Shown: positions 30,006-42,746 of the stretch, in pieces
Numbering within the stretch: the first letter of the stretch is position 1
How the letters are laid out: every line of letters starts with the position of its first letter
From: Dromaius novaehollandiae
Lineage: Eukaryota > Chordata > Aves > Casuariiformes > Dromaiidae
Length of the DNA: 64,000 bases
Assembly (NCBI RefSeq): GCF_036370855.1
Contig: NC_088106.1
Location: forward strand, 30,580,501-30,644,500
Direction: 5' to 3'
Notes under the pieces: model-generated
Database searches by the model: none
What the model saw: only the letters and a program-made list of their open reading frames with translations
Told to the model about the DNA's origin: nothing
Position numbers and translations under genes: made by a program

Positions 30006-30432
30006 GTGAGCTGTGCTGCTGCAAGGCAGGCAGGCAGCGTGGGCGGCAGTGGCGGGTGTGGGCACTGCTTGGGTCTGCCTTGATGCAGCGCTTCAGGGTG
30101 AGGCTGGGGGAGAAGAAGTCCCCCTCACCCCGTAGCCCGTAGCCCACCCGGTGCCTTTTCCCCAGCCTTCCTTGCCCTCGCTGGCTGGCAACGCCCTTCC
30201 CCCAGGACCTCCCCTGCTCCAGGGGAAGCATTGCTGGGCAAAGCCAGAGCCGGAGGGGAGTCTTTTAGGGGGGCCTTTACACTGCCTCGCAAATGGGGCT
30301 TCTGCTGCTTCCTTGCAGCCTTCAAGAAGCCTGGGCAGCTCTTTGGCTCTCCACCTCCACAGCTTTCCTGCTTTCTCCTCCCTTTGTCTCCAGGAAAGGT
30401 CCCGAGCTCCAGGTCTCTTTCCTTTGTAGAAC

Positions 30433-31659
30433 ATGACAGCAGAAGACGACTTTCCAGGCGGCAGCGGCAGCGCCAGCTCTTCCTCTGGTGCCAGCACCAG
30501 CCGGCTGCCTCAGGCAACACCACCGGATGCCTCTGAAGACCTGCTGTGCACCATCTGCCTGGACACAGTGGACAACGCCGCCTACGTCGCCTTCTGCATG
30601 CACAGGTTCTGCTTTGGCTGTATCCGGCAGTGGTCAGCCACCAGAGCCCAGTGCCCGCTCTGCCAGCGGCCCTTCAGCTCCATCCTCCACACCGTGCGAG
30701 CTGACGACGACTTCCAGGAGTACCACGTGCAGCGCTCCGACAGCAGCTCATCCCATGGCCGGCGAGGAGGGAGATCGGGTTCCCGCTCTGCGGCAAGGAG
30801 GCGGCACCGCTCGTCAGCGCCCCGGCACAGCAGCTCCTCCTCCAGCAGCTCGTCTGATGACCATCGAGGAGGGAGATCGGGTTCCCGCTCTGCGGCAAGG
30901 AGGCGGCACCGCTCGTCAGCGCCCCGGCACAGCAGCTCCTCCTCCAGCAGCTCCTCCTCCAGCAGCGATGGTGGCCACGCTGGGTCCCCCGAGAGGGCCC
31001 GAAGCAGGTCTCCAAGGCATGATCACCATGGCCACAACTGGCTTCAGCATGTAGCGAGGGGCTATGACTTCCCCAGGAGGAGCAGGCTGCGACAGAGCGG
31101 GGCTCAGGCTGCTGCTCCTGCCAGCCCTTGGGAAAGATCCCGAGCCGGGGGCCGATTGCGGCGCAGGTCACGCAGCACTGGTGGCAGCAGGAGATGGGAA
31201 GCAGCTGCTGCAGGCTGGCACCAGCATGCCTCCCCGTCGTGGGGCCACCAGGTCCCCGGGCAGGAGGACGCTCCCGGGCCCTCCTACGCCAGCTCTGCTC
31301 AGGCTCCTGTGCCAACAGCTTCTCACAGGCAAACCTCCGAGAGCTCTGCCCAGGAGCCAGCCAGCTCTGCCCCCGCAGCGCACACCCTGCCCCCGGCGCG
31401 GGGCCAAGCACGGCAGGAGCAGCAAAGGGGCCGCAGCAGCAGAAGGCAGCGCAGAAGACGCGTGGAGCCTTCGCCTGCCCGGGAGAGCCACCGCAGCAGG
31501 TCCCCCAGGCGAGGCGATGAGCAGGTCCCCTCGGGGAGCACCGAGCGCCGTCAACGGGGACAAGTGCACGAGAGATGGGATTACTCCAGGGAAAGGCACG
31601 GAGCAAGGCGCTCATGCCGGTGGAGGTCCCGCAGCCGGCCCAGGCGCAGGGGCTGGTAG
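30433..31659 (+). CDS. TOPORS-like: B3: TOPORS-like, intact RING (408 aa)
   Basis: The RING is unchanged. Differences from B1 are E5D at the N-terminus, SRLRQSGAQ in place of SRRRRSRAQ at about 214-222, and a tail of SCRWRSRS for SSRQRSRS. Both 34-residue repeats are present. Confidence 0.85.
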   Translation: MTAEDDFPGGSGSASSSSGASTSRLPQATPPDASEDLLCTICLDTVDNAAYVAFCMHRFCFGCIRQWSATRAQCPLCQRPFSSILHTVRADDDFQEYHVQRSDSSSSHGRRGGRSGSRSAARRRHRSSAPRHSSSSSSSSSDDHRGGRSGSRSAARRRHRSSAPRHSSSSSSSSSSSSDGGHAGSPERARSRSPRHDHHGHNWLQHVARGYDFPRRSRLRQSGAQAAAPASPWERSRAGGRLRRRSRSTGGSRRWEAAAAGWHQHASPSWGHQVPGQEDAPGPSYASSAQAPVPTASHRQTSESSAQEPASSAPAAHTLPPARGQARQEQQRGRSSRRQRRRRVEPSPARESHRSRSPRRGDEQVPSGSTERRQRGQVHERWDYSRERHGARRSCRWRSRSRPRRRGW

Positions 31660-31788
31660 CACACCGTGCAAAAGGAGCAACCCCAAAGCTTGCCCCTTGC
31701 CAGCGCACTTCAGGGCACTGCAGTGAGCCCTGGGAAAGAAAAGGATCCTTCATGCCCCTACCAGTAAACAGGGTTTTCCTTGAGCTTC

Positions 31789-32083
31789 AGAGGGATTGCT
31801 TGTGTTCCATCATGCGCCCCTTGCCTCTTGTGCTGTCCCTGGGCACCGCTGGGAAGAGTCTGGCCCCGTCTTCCTAACTCCCCAGCCCCCAGCAGGGATT
31901 TCTGCACCTGGAGAAGATCCCCCGGAGCCTCCTCTTCTCCAGCCTGGACTCTCCCAGCTCCCTCAGCCTCTTCTCGGGCAACCGAGGCTCCAGGCCCTTC
32001 ATCAGCTGCGTGGCCCTTGGCTGGACTCGCTCCCGTTCGACCATGTCCCCCTTGTCCTGGGAGCCCAGAACTGCTCCTAGGAC
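31789..32083 (-). mobile_element. CR1 fragment b, U3
   Basis: Same fragment as in U1. Confidence 0.8.
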
Positions 32084-32267
32084 TCCTGTCATGGTCTCCC
32101 CAGTACTGTTGGGGCAGGTGCTGCCAGGGGGGCTCCAGCACATCAGCCCCCTCCCAAGCTGGCCCTGGGTGCCTCCCCCTACCCCGGGCCCCGGGGTTTC
32201 TTGAGCAGGGAGAGGGCAGTGGGGCCTGGTGCTGAGAGCGTGGGGGGGACAACCGTGGGGAGCTGAG

Positions 32268-32568
32268 CTGCTGTGGGGTGGGGCGGGGAGGCCGTGGGGC
32301 CCGTGGCTGGAGCCGTTCCGGGGGCAGTGCGGCAGCTGGGTTGTCCAGCATGGCGGCGGGGGCTGGAGCCCCTCGGCCTGCCCGCAGCCAGCCGGGGCTG
32401 AGCGCGGGCAGGGCGGGAGCCGGAGGGCAGCAGGGCACCGAGGCAGAGCATGGGAAGGGCCAGAGGGTGAGCAGAGATGGCTTCTCACTGCTGGCCGTGC
32501 TCTGGCCCCAGGTGTGTCCCGGGGCTGCGTGCGTGGAGGGGAGGCTGAGGGAGACTCCTCCACAAAGC
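32268..32568 (+). repeat. Right inverted-repeat arm, U3
   Basis: Pairs with 28308-28608. Confidence 0.8.
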
Positions 32569-33003
32569 CTCTTACAGCCTCTCCTGGGCAAAGAGCCACT
32601 GGCAGCGTTTGGGGAAAGCCCCCGGCCCTCTGCGGGCTCTGCACCCTCGCTGGGGCCACCCAGGCGGCCGCGCTGCCCCAAGGGTGCAGGGGCATTTGAG
32701 GCAGGAGCTCCCGTGTCCCTGCAGGGCACACTGGGGACGAAGCCTCGGGAAGGGTCGCTCCCCACCTCTTTCTTGTGGCAGAGCTCCGATCCCGTCGTGG
32801 AGCGGCTGCAAAGGGAGCTGGGGAGATGGCGGCTCATCTCAGCCCTCTCCAGTGCTGGCCGGGGCGGTTTCCTGGGGCTAAAATCCCAACTGCAGCAGGG
32901 ACACTCGCGGCAATGGAGAGACCCTGGAAGATGCTTGACCTGGGAAGTGAAGAGGTACTTGAAGGAGCAAATTATCACCACACCTTCTGCATGTTGGGCT
33001 GTA

Positions 33004-33052
33004 TGCATATATATACACAGACACATGCATGGGTAGATATGTAGATGTTTAC

Positions 33053-33084
<32 letters not shown>

Positions 33085-33134
33085 GCGTGTATATGCATAC
33101 ATACATACATACATACACGTATATATATATATAT
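33004..33134. repeat. Compound microsatellite, short allele, U3
   Basis: About 11 GT units instead of 17 and a shorter TA run. The 183 bp that follow in U1 (7350-7532) are missing. U6 has the same allele. Confidence 0.95.
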
Positions 33135-33421
33135 GTACACGCACCCTCCTGCACCCTGGGAACAGGGTGCGGCCTCAGCCCGATGCTGCGGCTGTTACGC
33201 CAAGTGGTGGTTCAGCTGTCCCGATGAACTGGGGCCGGTTCAGTTTGGGCCCTGTGCAAAACTGCCACGTGCCCCGGAGACCGGGGAACTCAGGACACAC
33301 CACCTCCAGGCCCCTGCCCTGTCAAGAGGTATTATTCACCTCGACTCCCAGATCCCCAGCCCCAGGCAACAGCCAGCCCTTGCTGCAGCACAACGCTACA
33401 CACCACTCAGGCTCTCCTTGA

Positions 33422-33682
33422 GGACTGCGAAGGCCGTGGAGCAAATCATCGTGGCCACCAGCTGCAAACATATGAAGGAGCACAAGCCGTTTGGGAGTAG
33501 TCAGCATGGGGTTAGCATGGGGAAATCCGGCCTGACCACCCTGATAGCCTTCTGTCGTGGGATGCCTGGCTGGGTGGAGGAAGGGAGAGCAGTGGGTGTT
33601 GTTGGGTGTTGTTTCCCTTGAATTCAGCCTGGCTTTTGGTGCCTCCATGGCCAGCAGTCTGCTGTTTACCTCAATGGGACCA
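33422..33682 (+). mobile_element. CR1 fragment c, U3
   Basis: Same RT piece. Confidence 0.8.
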
Positions 33683-33696
33683 CCTCGATGTTGGGT

Positions 33697-34520
33697 GGCG
33701 CTGCCGGTCGCTCCGGATGCCCAGGGGCCTGGGGGGAGGCCCTCGAGCGCCGCCCCTCCGTCGCGGGCCCAGCCGGGCACGGAGAGCAGCGAGTGCTCGT
33801 GTCTGTGAGGCGGCTGCCCCTGCGGGACGAGAGCTGGGGGGTCACGGCGGGGCCCAGCTCCCCCCACCGTGCTGCCTGCGCCCGGGGCCACCGCCTCTCC
33901 CTCGCGCCACGGCCTGGTCTCCTCATGGCCCCCGGTGAGCCCCGTGTGCCCCCCAAGGCCTGCTCGTCCCCCCGGAGCCTTCCATGGCCTGCTTGTCCCC
34001 CCAACCGCCCCCCAAGGCCCGCTGCCCCCCACAAGGCCTCCTCGCCCCCCCCCTCGCCTTCCCCAACGGCCCGGCCCCACCCGCCGCGTCCCGGACCGGC
34101 CCCCCGGCGCGGCGCGGCGCGGCGCCACCCGGCGCCACCCAGCAGTTGAGGCGGCGGACGCCATCGAGGGCGGCGGCCTCGGCGCGGCCCAGCACGGCCG
34201 CCCGCGTCAGCCTCAGGGCCCCGCCGCCGAACCGCCGCCGTCGCCGTCGCCAGGGCCGCGGCCGCCGTCGCCAGGGCCGCCGTCGCCAGGGCCGCCGTTG
34301 CCGCTGCCGTCGCCAGGGCCGCGGCGGCCGCGCTCCGCCCCCGGGCCGGGCCGGGCCGGGCCGGGCCGGGGCGGCCCCGAGCCGCCTGCAGCGGCGCCGC
34401 GCCGGGCGCCCTCGGCCTTCCCGTCCCGCTCTCCGGCCTCAGCGCCTCCCCGGGGCCGTGCGGGAGTCTCGGGGGCTCCGGGTCGCTTGTGCTGAACTCG
34501 GGAGATCATCGTGTGCCAAG
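33697..34520. promoter_or_regulatory. CFAP410-derived CpG-island-like segment, U3
   Basis: Has six GGG runs spaced by CC (34343-34371) against five in U1. The donor-like AAG|GTGAGA ends at 34520. Confidence 0.55.
34139..34216 (-). pseudogene. CFAP410: CFAP410 exon-1 fragment, U3
   Basis: Same 26 codons, with CTG at the start position. Confidence 0.7.
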
Positions 34521-36144
34521 GTGAGAGTTGGTTAGAGCCAAGAGGTTAGAGCAAAGCTGAGAATAGAGAGATACGTATCAGAGCTCCGCGGTTCAATCAC
34601 GGGTGCCCGGGACGAGGACGGCTCTCGCCCTTCCCTTGAGGGCCACCCCTTGGGTAGAGCCTGCCCAGTTTCCCCAACAGCGGGCGCCCGGCACAGCGAC
34701 GGCTCCCGCCCCTTACGGGCCCCCTTTCGGTCTGATTCCCCGGCTTCTCCTCACCACGCTGGTGACATCCGGGGCGTCCCCGCTGCCAGGTGGGTCCTGG
34801 GGTCCACAGGGCCGCTGACCGTGGGCCCGAGCCCCCACCGAGCCCCCACCAAGCACGTGTGCCTTGGTCCCTGTTACACCCGGGCCGAGCAACGCCAGCC
34901 CACGGCCGTAGCAAGGCCGCGGGCTCCAGTCGGGACCAGCGTGCGCATCAGCAGGTGACTGGTGCTCAGCCCACACGCTGCGCAGCGGGAAGCAACACGC
35001 CCATTAGCAGGTGGCTGTGCCGGCAATGGCTCCACAGCGCCGAGATGTCCGTGCTGTGGGTCTGCGGTGTCGCTTCTCCCTGGTCTGCACTTGTCAATCA
35101 CGGGTTCGTTACAGGGTGTGCCAGCAGGCTGCTGCAACCCCACAGCGTGGCGGCCCAGCCTTGGTGCACCCGGGCTTCCTTAACACTTGGGAAGCACCCC
35201 AGAGCAAGCCCCTCTACAGCCTTGGCGGCTGTTACGCCAAGTGGTGGTCCACAACTGCTCTCGGGTCCTTCGGCTCCTGTGGCAGGGGCAGCTGGGAAGG
35301 AGCTTTCAGCGCTTGTGTCTGTCAGGGCAGAAATGTCTGAGCCTGCGGATGGCTGTGCCCGTCGCTGGGGCTCCCCGACCACCCGCGGCTCCCCAGGGCT
35401 TGGTCTCAGGGGCACCGCTGTGCTTGCTGCACAAGGCTGGCTCTGTTTGTTAGCGATCTCGGTGTGGTGCTCAGCATGCAGCTGGGTCCCCTGCTGCTGC
35501 CTTCTGGGTGCTGCCAGGCAGGTCGTTCTGGGGAGCCGCTGGCATCCTTGGCCCCTCCACGGCAGACAGCCAGGTCCCCGCCAGCGTCTGTCAGGTGGCA
35601 GTTGGCAGGGCTGCAGCCTGACCGGGGAGCTGAGGCGCCGGCGAGAGCCGTCTTGGTCGTGCCCCAGGTCTGCTCTCATTCACCCACAAACCGCTCTTCT
35701 TCTTCAGCACAGGCACCGCTGTGTGCTTGCGAGGGAGCGTGAGGCGCCCCGGGCGAGGAGCCCAGCCCGCCGATGCGGGCAGCACGGGAGGATGCAGGCG
35801 ACGGGAGGAGCTGTCGCGCAGGATGTTCCCCGTTGTGCACGGACTGACGTGTGCAGGTGAGCTGTGCTGCTGCAAGGCAGGCAGGCAGTGTGGACAGCAG
35901 TGGCGGGTGTGGGCACTGCTTGGGTCTGCCTCGATGCAACGCTTCAGGGTGAGTGAGGATGGGGGAGAAGAAGAAGACACGAGGGGGACCCCTTTCCCCA
36001 CGCAGACCAGAGGCCAGGCCTCAGCTGTCGTCCCTGCCTGGTTCCTCATCACGCCCTAGCCCACCCATTCCCTCTTTCTGCTTTCTCCTCCTTTCGTTGC
36101 CAGGACAGCTCACACAAGCTCTCTGTCTCTTTCCTTTCTAGCAC

Positions 36145-36399
36145 ATGATGTCTTCAGAAGAGGACTTTCCAGAGGATGCCAGCTTTTCCTCCGGCATCAG
36201 CACCAGCCGGCTGCAGCAGGAAATGCCGCCAGATGCCTCCAAAGACCTGCGGTGCTCCATCTGCCTCAACACACTTGACGACACCGCCTACATCACCGTC
36301 TGCATGCACCGGTTCTGCTTCAGCTGTATCTGGCAGATATGCAGGCGACGGGAGGAGCTGTCGGGTGAGTGCCCCCCAGCAGCGAGGGAGCAAAGCTAA
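36145..36399 (+). CDS. TOPORS-like: C3: half-RING TOPORS-like protein (84 aa)
   Basis: Protein identical to C1. Acceptor AG at 36140-36141. Confidence 0.55.
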   Translation: MMSSEEDFPEDASFSSGISTSRLQQEMPPDASKDLRCSICLNTLDDTAYITVCMHRFCFSCIWQICRRREELSGECPPAAREQS

Positions 36400-36753
36400 A
36401 GCCCGAGGTGGCACGGGGGGGCCTGAGCAGCCTGCTCCCAGGGCCTCGGCTGTGCCTGCGGTGTGCGCAGCAGGGGGTCCCCCAGCGGTGCCTTCCTCCT
36501 TCTGGAGGCATGGTGGCCCTGGGAGCATCTGCAAAGCCCCAGGTCCAAGGTGGTTGGAGGGGGGCTGTTTCTGGGGCTGTGCAATGGGTGCAGGTGCTGC
36601 GCTGCAGAGGCAGCAGCTGGCGCATGCTCCACCCACAGGAAAGGCCCGTGCGCTCAAAGAAGCAGGAGCGCAGTTACAGCTGAGCTCCGGGGTGGGCCAG
36701 CCTCAGGGACATCCCCTCTGCTGTCCCTCTGCCCGGAGATGCTTTGGCAAACC

Positions 36754-37943
36754 ACAGGATCACCGAATCACCAAAGAATGGTTGGGGTTGGAAGGGACCT
36801 CCGGAGAGCCTCTAGTCCAGCCTCCCTGCTCAAGCAGGGTCCCCTAGAGCAGCTTAGCCAGCACCCTGTCCAGGTGCCTTTGCAATAGCTCCAAGGATGG
36901 AGCCTCCACAACGTCTCTGGGCAACCTCTTGCAGTGCTCTGGCACCCTCACACGAGGAAAGTTGTTCCTTCTGTTCAGACGCAACTTCCTGTGTTTCGCT
37001 TGGTGCCCGCTGCCTCTCGTCCTGTCCCTGGGCACCACTGAAGAGAGCCTGCCACCATCCTCTTTACACCCTCCCCTCAGTTATTTATCGGCATCGATAA
37101 GATTCCCCCATCAGTCTTCGCTCCTCCAGGCTCCACAGGCCCAGCTCTCCCAGCCTTTCCTCACAGCAGAGATGCTCCAGTCCCTTCCTCCTCTTCGGAG
37201 CCCTTTGCTCCACTGGCTCCACATCTGTCTTGTACTGCGGAGCTCCGAACTGGACACAGTACGCCAGGGCTGGCCTCAGCAGGGTGGCTGAGGAGAGCAC
37301 ATCACCTGCCTGGACCTGCTGGCAAGGCTCTGCTCTTCCTAATGCAGCCCAGGATGCCATTGACTGCCCTTGCCGCAAGGGCCCATTGCTGGCTCATGGT
37401 CCACTTGTTGCCCCCCAGGACTCCCAGGTCCTGCTCGGCAGAGCTGCTTCCCAGCAGGTCGGGCCCAGCATGTCCTGCTGCCTGCGCTTAGTCCTCCCCA
37501 GGAGCAGGACTCTTCTGCGCTTCCCTTGAGTGAACTGCAGCAGGGTCCTCTCTGCCCATTTCTCCACACGGGCGAGGTCCCTCTCAATGGCAGCACAGGC
37601 CTCTGCTGCATCAGCCACTCCTCCCAGCTTTGCCCAACCAGCAAACTTGCTGAGGGTACACTCTGTCCCTTCGTCCAGGGCACTGATGAACAAGTTGAAC
37701 AGCATGGCACCCAGCAGTGACCCCTGGGGTACACCGTGCGCTACAGGCCTCCAGCTAGACTTTGCGCCATGGATCCCAACCCTCTGAGCTCTGCCACTCA
37801 GCCAGTTTTCAAGCCACCTCACTGTCTTGCCTGTGAGCATGGTACAGCAGAAGTGTCAAAAGCCTTCCGGAAGTTGTCAGGAGCAACAGACACCGCTCTT
37901 GCCTCGTCGACCAGCACAGTCATTTCACCCCAGAAGGCCCTCA
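36754..37943 (-). mobile_element. CR1 fragment d, U3
   Basis: Same fragment with the dead FAGW motif. Confidence 0.9.
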
Positions 37944-38512
37944 GGTGGGAGGGGGCCAGGGCGCTTGGGGCAGGGCACCACAAAGGCCTTGGGCCAAGCA
38001 TGCTTGCAAGGAGGGAGAAAAGGCAGCGTGGACAGGAAAGCCTTGGCAGGACCTGCCGAGTCCTCTGCCTTTTGCCCAGGCCTCTTCCCACGCCCAGGAG
38101 GCCAAGGTTGGTGTCAGCCGCAGAGGGGCACAGGAGCACATGGCTCCCCAGATGGGTCGGACCTGCCAGGAGGAAAACACACAGGCGCTGCCGGAGGTCT
38201 CTGTAGCGCAGCCACCGCTGGAGCAGCCCAGGGAGCCGGGAGCTTCTGGAGATGAGGCCAAGTGCCACCGGGCAGCTCTGAGCCCCCCAGCAGCCCCTGT
38301 TTCATCGTGCCCTGCCCCGTCGTTCCCAGGACATGGGCCAGGCACCTCCATCAGCAGGCTGTGCCAGGCAACGCTGCTGGAGGCCACTTGAGATCTGTCC
38401 TGCCCTCCCCATCTGCACACTTCTGACGTCCCCTAGGGAGGCTTTGGCTTTTCCCCTCTTGTGTCCAATACACCCGCAGGCACTTGCCGAGTTGTGCTTC
38501 TGCACAACAAGC

Positions 38513-39124
38513 AACACACCCCAACTGCTGAATGCAGAACAGGCTTTTTTATGGTGCTGGGCTGGGGGGTGGAGGAAAGAGAGGGAAGGTTGTGCTGGAC
38601 TCTTGGGCAGAAAAAGCTGTCCACTTCACCACCACGACTCTGGCTGGATTTGGTCACCCTGACAGTTGGCAGCGTTTGACTTGACCTCTGCCGAAAGAGG
38701 AGAGGACGAGAAATAACTGCACAACTCGGAGACCTGCACTAACATCCAGCCTCCGACTGCCAGTGCAGCCAAGGCAAAGCCGGGCACAGCCCCAAGCAGC
38801 AACAGCCCCACGCGGAAAGCAGAGAGTTCCTGTGACTCCCGTGACATCACCGCTTGGAGGCAGCCGCACAGTGGGGACCCCCGCACTTAGCCCCAAGCTC
38901 CGCGCTGGGTGGCACGCGAGGGGTCCAGGGCCCGGCAGGGTCACGGCTTTGCGTTTGGGGCTTTGCTCTGCGGCCAGCAGCAGCTCTGCCTGGCTGACTC
39001 GGGGGCTGTGGACCCCGCGCGGCTGCTGTGCAGCGGCCGGGGGCGCCCAGAGGGTGCCAAGAGTGTTGGGGAGCCCTGAAGGCTCACGGGGTGTTCCCTG
39101 TTGTGCACGGACTGACGTCTGCAG
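38513..39124 (+). promoter_or_regulatory. A4 5' module
   Basis: A-type, single TGACATCA. Donor at 39124/39125; acceptor AG at 39716-39717. Confidence 0.6.
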
Positions 39125-39720
39125 GTGAGCTGTGCTGCTGCAAGGCAGGCAGGCAGCGTGGGCGGCAGTGGCGGGTGCGGGCACTGCTTGGGTCTGCCTT
39201 GATGCAACGCTTCAGGGTGAGGATGGGGGAGAAGAAGAAGACGCGAGGGGGCCCCTTTCCCCATGCAGACCAGAGGACAGGCCTCAGCTGCCGTCCCTGC
39301 AGAGAGCCTGGTTCCTCGGCACGCCTTAGCCCACCCGCTCCCTCTGCCCTGGGCTTCCTTGGCCTCACTGGGTGGGGAGCACCTTTCCCCTGGGACCGTC
39401 TCTGCTCAAGGGGAAGTGTTCTTGGGGGGAAACCCAGGCCTTGTTGTCTGCCTTGACTTCAGGAAGGCTGCGCTGTACCTCAGCGGTCAAGACGGGCCCC
39501 AGTCCTCTTCAACACAACCTCAGCCCTTCTGGGACTCTCTGATTGTCAGAGTCGGGGGGCCTCTCGCATGACTTGCTAATGGTGCTTGTGCTGCTTCCTC
39601 GCAGCCCTGAAGAAGACTGGGCAGCTCCTTGGCTCTTGACTCCCACAGCTTTTCTGCTTTCTCCACCCTTCGTTGCCAGGACAGCTCACACAAGCTCTCT
39701 GTCTCTTTCCTTTCTAGCAC

Positions 39721-40482
39721 ATGATGTCTTCAGAAGAGGACACCAGCTTTTCCCCTGGTGCCAGCACCAGCCGGCTGCAGCAGGAAATGCCGCCAGATGC
39801 CTCCAAAGACCTGCGGTGCTCCATCTGCCTCAACACACTTGACGACACCGCCTACGTCACTGTCTACACGCACCGGTTCTGCTACGGCTGCATCCGGCAG
39901 TGGTCAGCCACCAGAGCCCAGTGCCCGCTCTGCCAGCGGCCTTTCCGCTCCGTCCACACGGGGCCACCTGACCACAGCTCCCAGGCGGATGGCACCAGGC
40001 GCTCCTTGGCCGGCCAGCGACGAGGGAGAGTTCATTCCCGCTCTGCAGCGAGCACAGCCCGAAGCAGGTCCCCCAGGGGCAACCGCGATGGCCCTAGCAG
40101 GCTTCCGCGCCAGAGGGGCTGTGACTCCCCAGCGAGGAGCAGGCGGTGGCCGAGCAGGGCTCAGGCAACCGCTCATGCTGACCGCTGGGCAAGACCCCCA
40201 GCCAGGGGCCGATTACGGCAGAGGTCCCGCAGCACCCGCGGCAGCAGACGGGAAGCACCTTCTCCAGGCTGCCACCGCAGCAGGTCCCCCAGGAGAGGCA
40301 ACGACCTCCACGAGGGATTTATGCTCAGGGCGGTTCGCGAGACCCCAGCTTGCTGGGGGAGGCAGAGGAGCATGGCTCACAGTGACATGCTAGCTCCTAA
40401 CGTCAAAATGGAAGTGGTGGCCTTATTTCTTATATTCTCATGCAACATTCTGTTATTTTTCCATTTCCACAGGTTCTTCTAG
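39721..40482 (+). CDS. TOPORS-like: A4: TOPORS-like, Tyr49 RING (253 aa)
   Basis: IRQW with Q67 before C68, as in B, then FRSV and PPDHSS after the RING. The tail ends HRFF (acceptor-like CAGG present). Gene B4 follows, but no C gene exists in this unit. Confidence 0.8.
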   Translation: MMSSEEDTSFSPGASTSRLQQEMPPDASKDLRCSICLNTLDDTAYVTVYTHRFCYGCIRQWSATRAQCPLCQRPFRSVHTGPPDHSSQADGTRRSLAGQRRGRVHSRSAASTARSRSPRGNRDGPSRLPRQRGCDSPARSRRWPSRAQATAHADRWARPPARGRLRQRSRSTRGSRREAPSPGCHRSRSPRRGNDLHEGFMLRAVRETPACWGRQRSMAHSDMLAPNVKMEVVALFLIFSCNILLFFHFHRFF

Positions 40483-40661
40483 AACCCCCCACTTCCAGCA
40501 GCTGCCTGGGGCCTCGGGGCAGATCCGGACGAGGGCAGCGGGAGCTGCAGTGCCCATCGCTGGCAAACACCAGGCTGAAACAACGCAGCAGACTCGAGCA
40601 GACAGCCTGGGTGCCTGTGAGCCTCCTGTGCCTCCTGCTGTGTTGGGCCAGGTGCTTAATT

Positions 40662-40667
40662 AATAAA
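40662..40667 (+). terminator. Poly(A) signal of A4
   Basis: AATAAA 180 bases after the stop. Confidence 0.75.
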
Positions 40668-41044
40668 AGGCAGGCAGCACCCGCTGCCTGCAACCAACAC
40701 CCTTGCCTCTGTGCTGACTTTGTTCAACCCTCGGCTCACAGACGAGAGCGACCAGCCTTGAAAAAGCCCCAAGGCGGCGCTGGCAGAGAGAGCTGCCCGG
40801 GCCTCCGCACCGGCCTCCAAACTCTGCAAGGGCTGCAAGCGCTGACGAGCCAGCTTTCCGGCAGGAGCTAACATCTGTCCCGATGGACTGGGGCCGGTCC
40901 AGATTTGGCTCTGTGCAAAACAGCCACGTGCCCCAGGGACCGGGGAAGTCGGGACACACCATCTCCATTCCTCCCTGGAAATACAGATTTTATTCCGCCA
41001 AGGGCAGCTGTGCCCTGCAAAGCCTCCGGCTCCTGCCAGGAAGG

Positions 41045-41349
41045 GCTTTGTGGAGGAGTCTCCCTCAGCCTCCCCTCCACGCACACAGCCCCAGGACACA
41101 CCTGGGGCCAGAGCACGGCCAGCAGTGAGAAGCCATCTCTGCTCACCCTCTGGCCCTTCCCATGCTCTGCCTCCCTCGGTGCCCTGCTGCCCTCCAGCTC
41201 CCGCCCTGCCCGCGCTCAGCCCCGGCTGGCTGCGGGCAGGCCGAGGGGCTCCAGCCCCCGCAGCCATGCCGGGCAACCCAGCTGCCACACTGCCCCCGGA
41301 ACAGCTCCAGCCACGGGCCCCACCACTGGAAGGTCCCTCCCCACAGCAG
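41045..41349 (-). repeat. Left inverted-repeat arm, U4
   Basis: Pairs with 45008-45308; retains the 4 bp lost in U3. Confidence 0.8.
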
Positions 41350-41652
41350 CCTGACAGCAGGCTCCAGCCCTCGGCACTGGCTTCAGCCCTTTCTCCCTGG
41401 GGCTCTTGCTGCTTGGGACTGCGCCAGGCTTCACGCTGCCTTCACTGGCAGTCGGGGGCTGATGTCTGTGCACACCTCCGACTTGCTGGGTTAAATGTGC
41501 CCCCTGTCTTGAGGAAGAGAACAAAGAGGGTGCAGGCAAGGACATGCCCGCGCCTTGTCTGCACTCCTAGGCCTCCATGGCCTGCAGCAGCCTCACCTGG
41601 GGCCTCCCCCACACCCTGCCCACGGGCCCCGGAGCCCAGTTCAGCTTACCCC

Positions 41653-42007
41653 GGGAGCATCTCTCCTCTGAGGACAGGCTGAGGGAGCTGCCACTGTTGA
41701 GGGAGAGGCTAAAGAGGACGGGGCCAGGCTCTTTGCAGTGGCCCAGGCACAGGACGAGAGGCAGCAGGCACCAACACAAACATAGGCACTTCCGTCTGAC
41801 CATGAGGAAAGCCTTTCTCACTGTGAGGGCAACTGAGCTCTGGTTGCCCACAGAGCTTGGGGAGTCTCCAGCCTTGGAGCTATTCAAATGCCACCTCGAC
41901 AGCTCCTGGGGCAATGTGCTCTAGGTGACCCTGCTTGAGCACGGGGGTGGCACTCCATGACCTCCACAGGTGCCTTCCAACCTCAACCGTTCTCTGACCC
42001 CGTGACT
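41653..42007 (+). mobile_element. CR1 fragment a, U4
   Basis: Same fragment and boundaries. Confidence 0.85.
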
Positions 42008-42015
42008 GTGAAAAT

Positions 42016-42746
42016 AGTGCCCCAACTCCTCAATGCCGCACATGCGTTTTATGGCCCAGGCTTTGTGGGGGTGGGTGGAGGAAAGGCAGGGAAGGCGTTC
42101 CTGTTCTCCTGAGCAGAAAACATTGTGCGGTTCACCAACACAACTCTGGCTGAATTTGGTCACCCTGACGGTTGGCAGCATCCAGCTTGAACTCCACTGA
42201 AAGAGGAGAAGAGGAGAAATAACTCGGCAAGTCTGAGCTTTGCACTAACATCCAGCCTCCGACTGCCAGTGCAGCCAAGGCAAAGCCGGGCACAGCCCCA
42301 AGCAGCAACAGCCCCACGCGGAAAGAGCCCAAGCACACGCCGAGGGCTGAAGCCTGCTCTCCAAGGGACTGTGCAAGCCCAGGGCTGCTCCTGCAGCCTG
42401 GGCGTCTTTGGGGTGTGGCCCCGAGAGCCCTGTGACGTCACCAGAGAGTTCCTGTGACTCCCGTGACATCACCGCTTGGAGGCAGCCGCACAGTGGGGAC
42501 CCCCGCACTTAGCCCCAAGCTCCGCGCTGGGTGGCACGCGAGGCGTCCAGGGCCCGGCAGGGTCACGGCTTTGCGTTTGGGGCTTTGCTCTGCGGCCAGC
42601 AGCAGCTCTGCCTGGCTGACTCGGGGGCTGTGGACCCCGCGCGGCTGCTGACCCGCAGGCGAGGGTGCCCAGAGGGTGCCAAGAGCGTTGGGGAGCCCTG
42701 AAGGCTCACGGGGTGTTCCCTGTTGTGCACGGACTGACGTGTGCAG
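42016..42746 (+). promoter_or_regulatory. B4 5' module with a perfect CRE
   Basis: TGACGTCA at 42433-42440. The exon end reads gtgtgcag|gtgagc, as in C modules, a sign of gene conversion. Acceptor AG at 43169-43170. Confidence 0.65.
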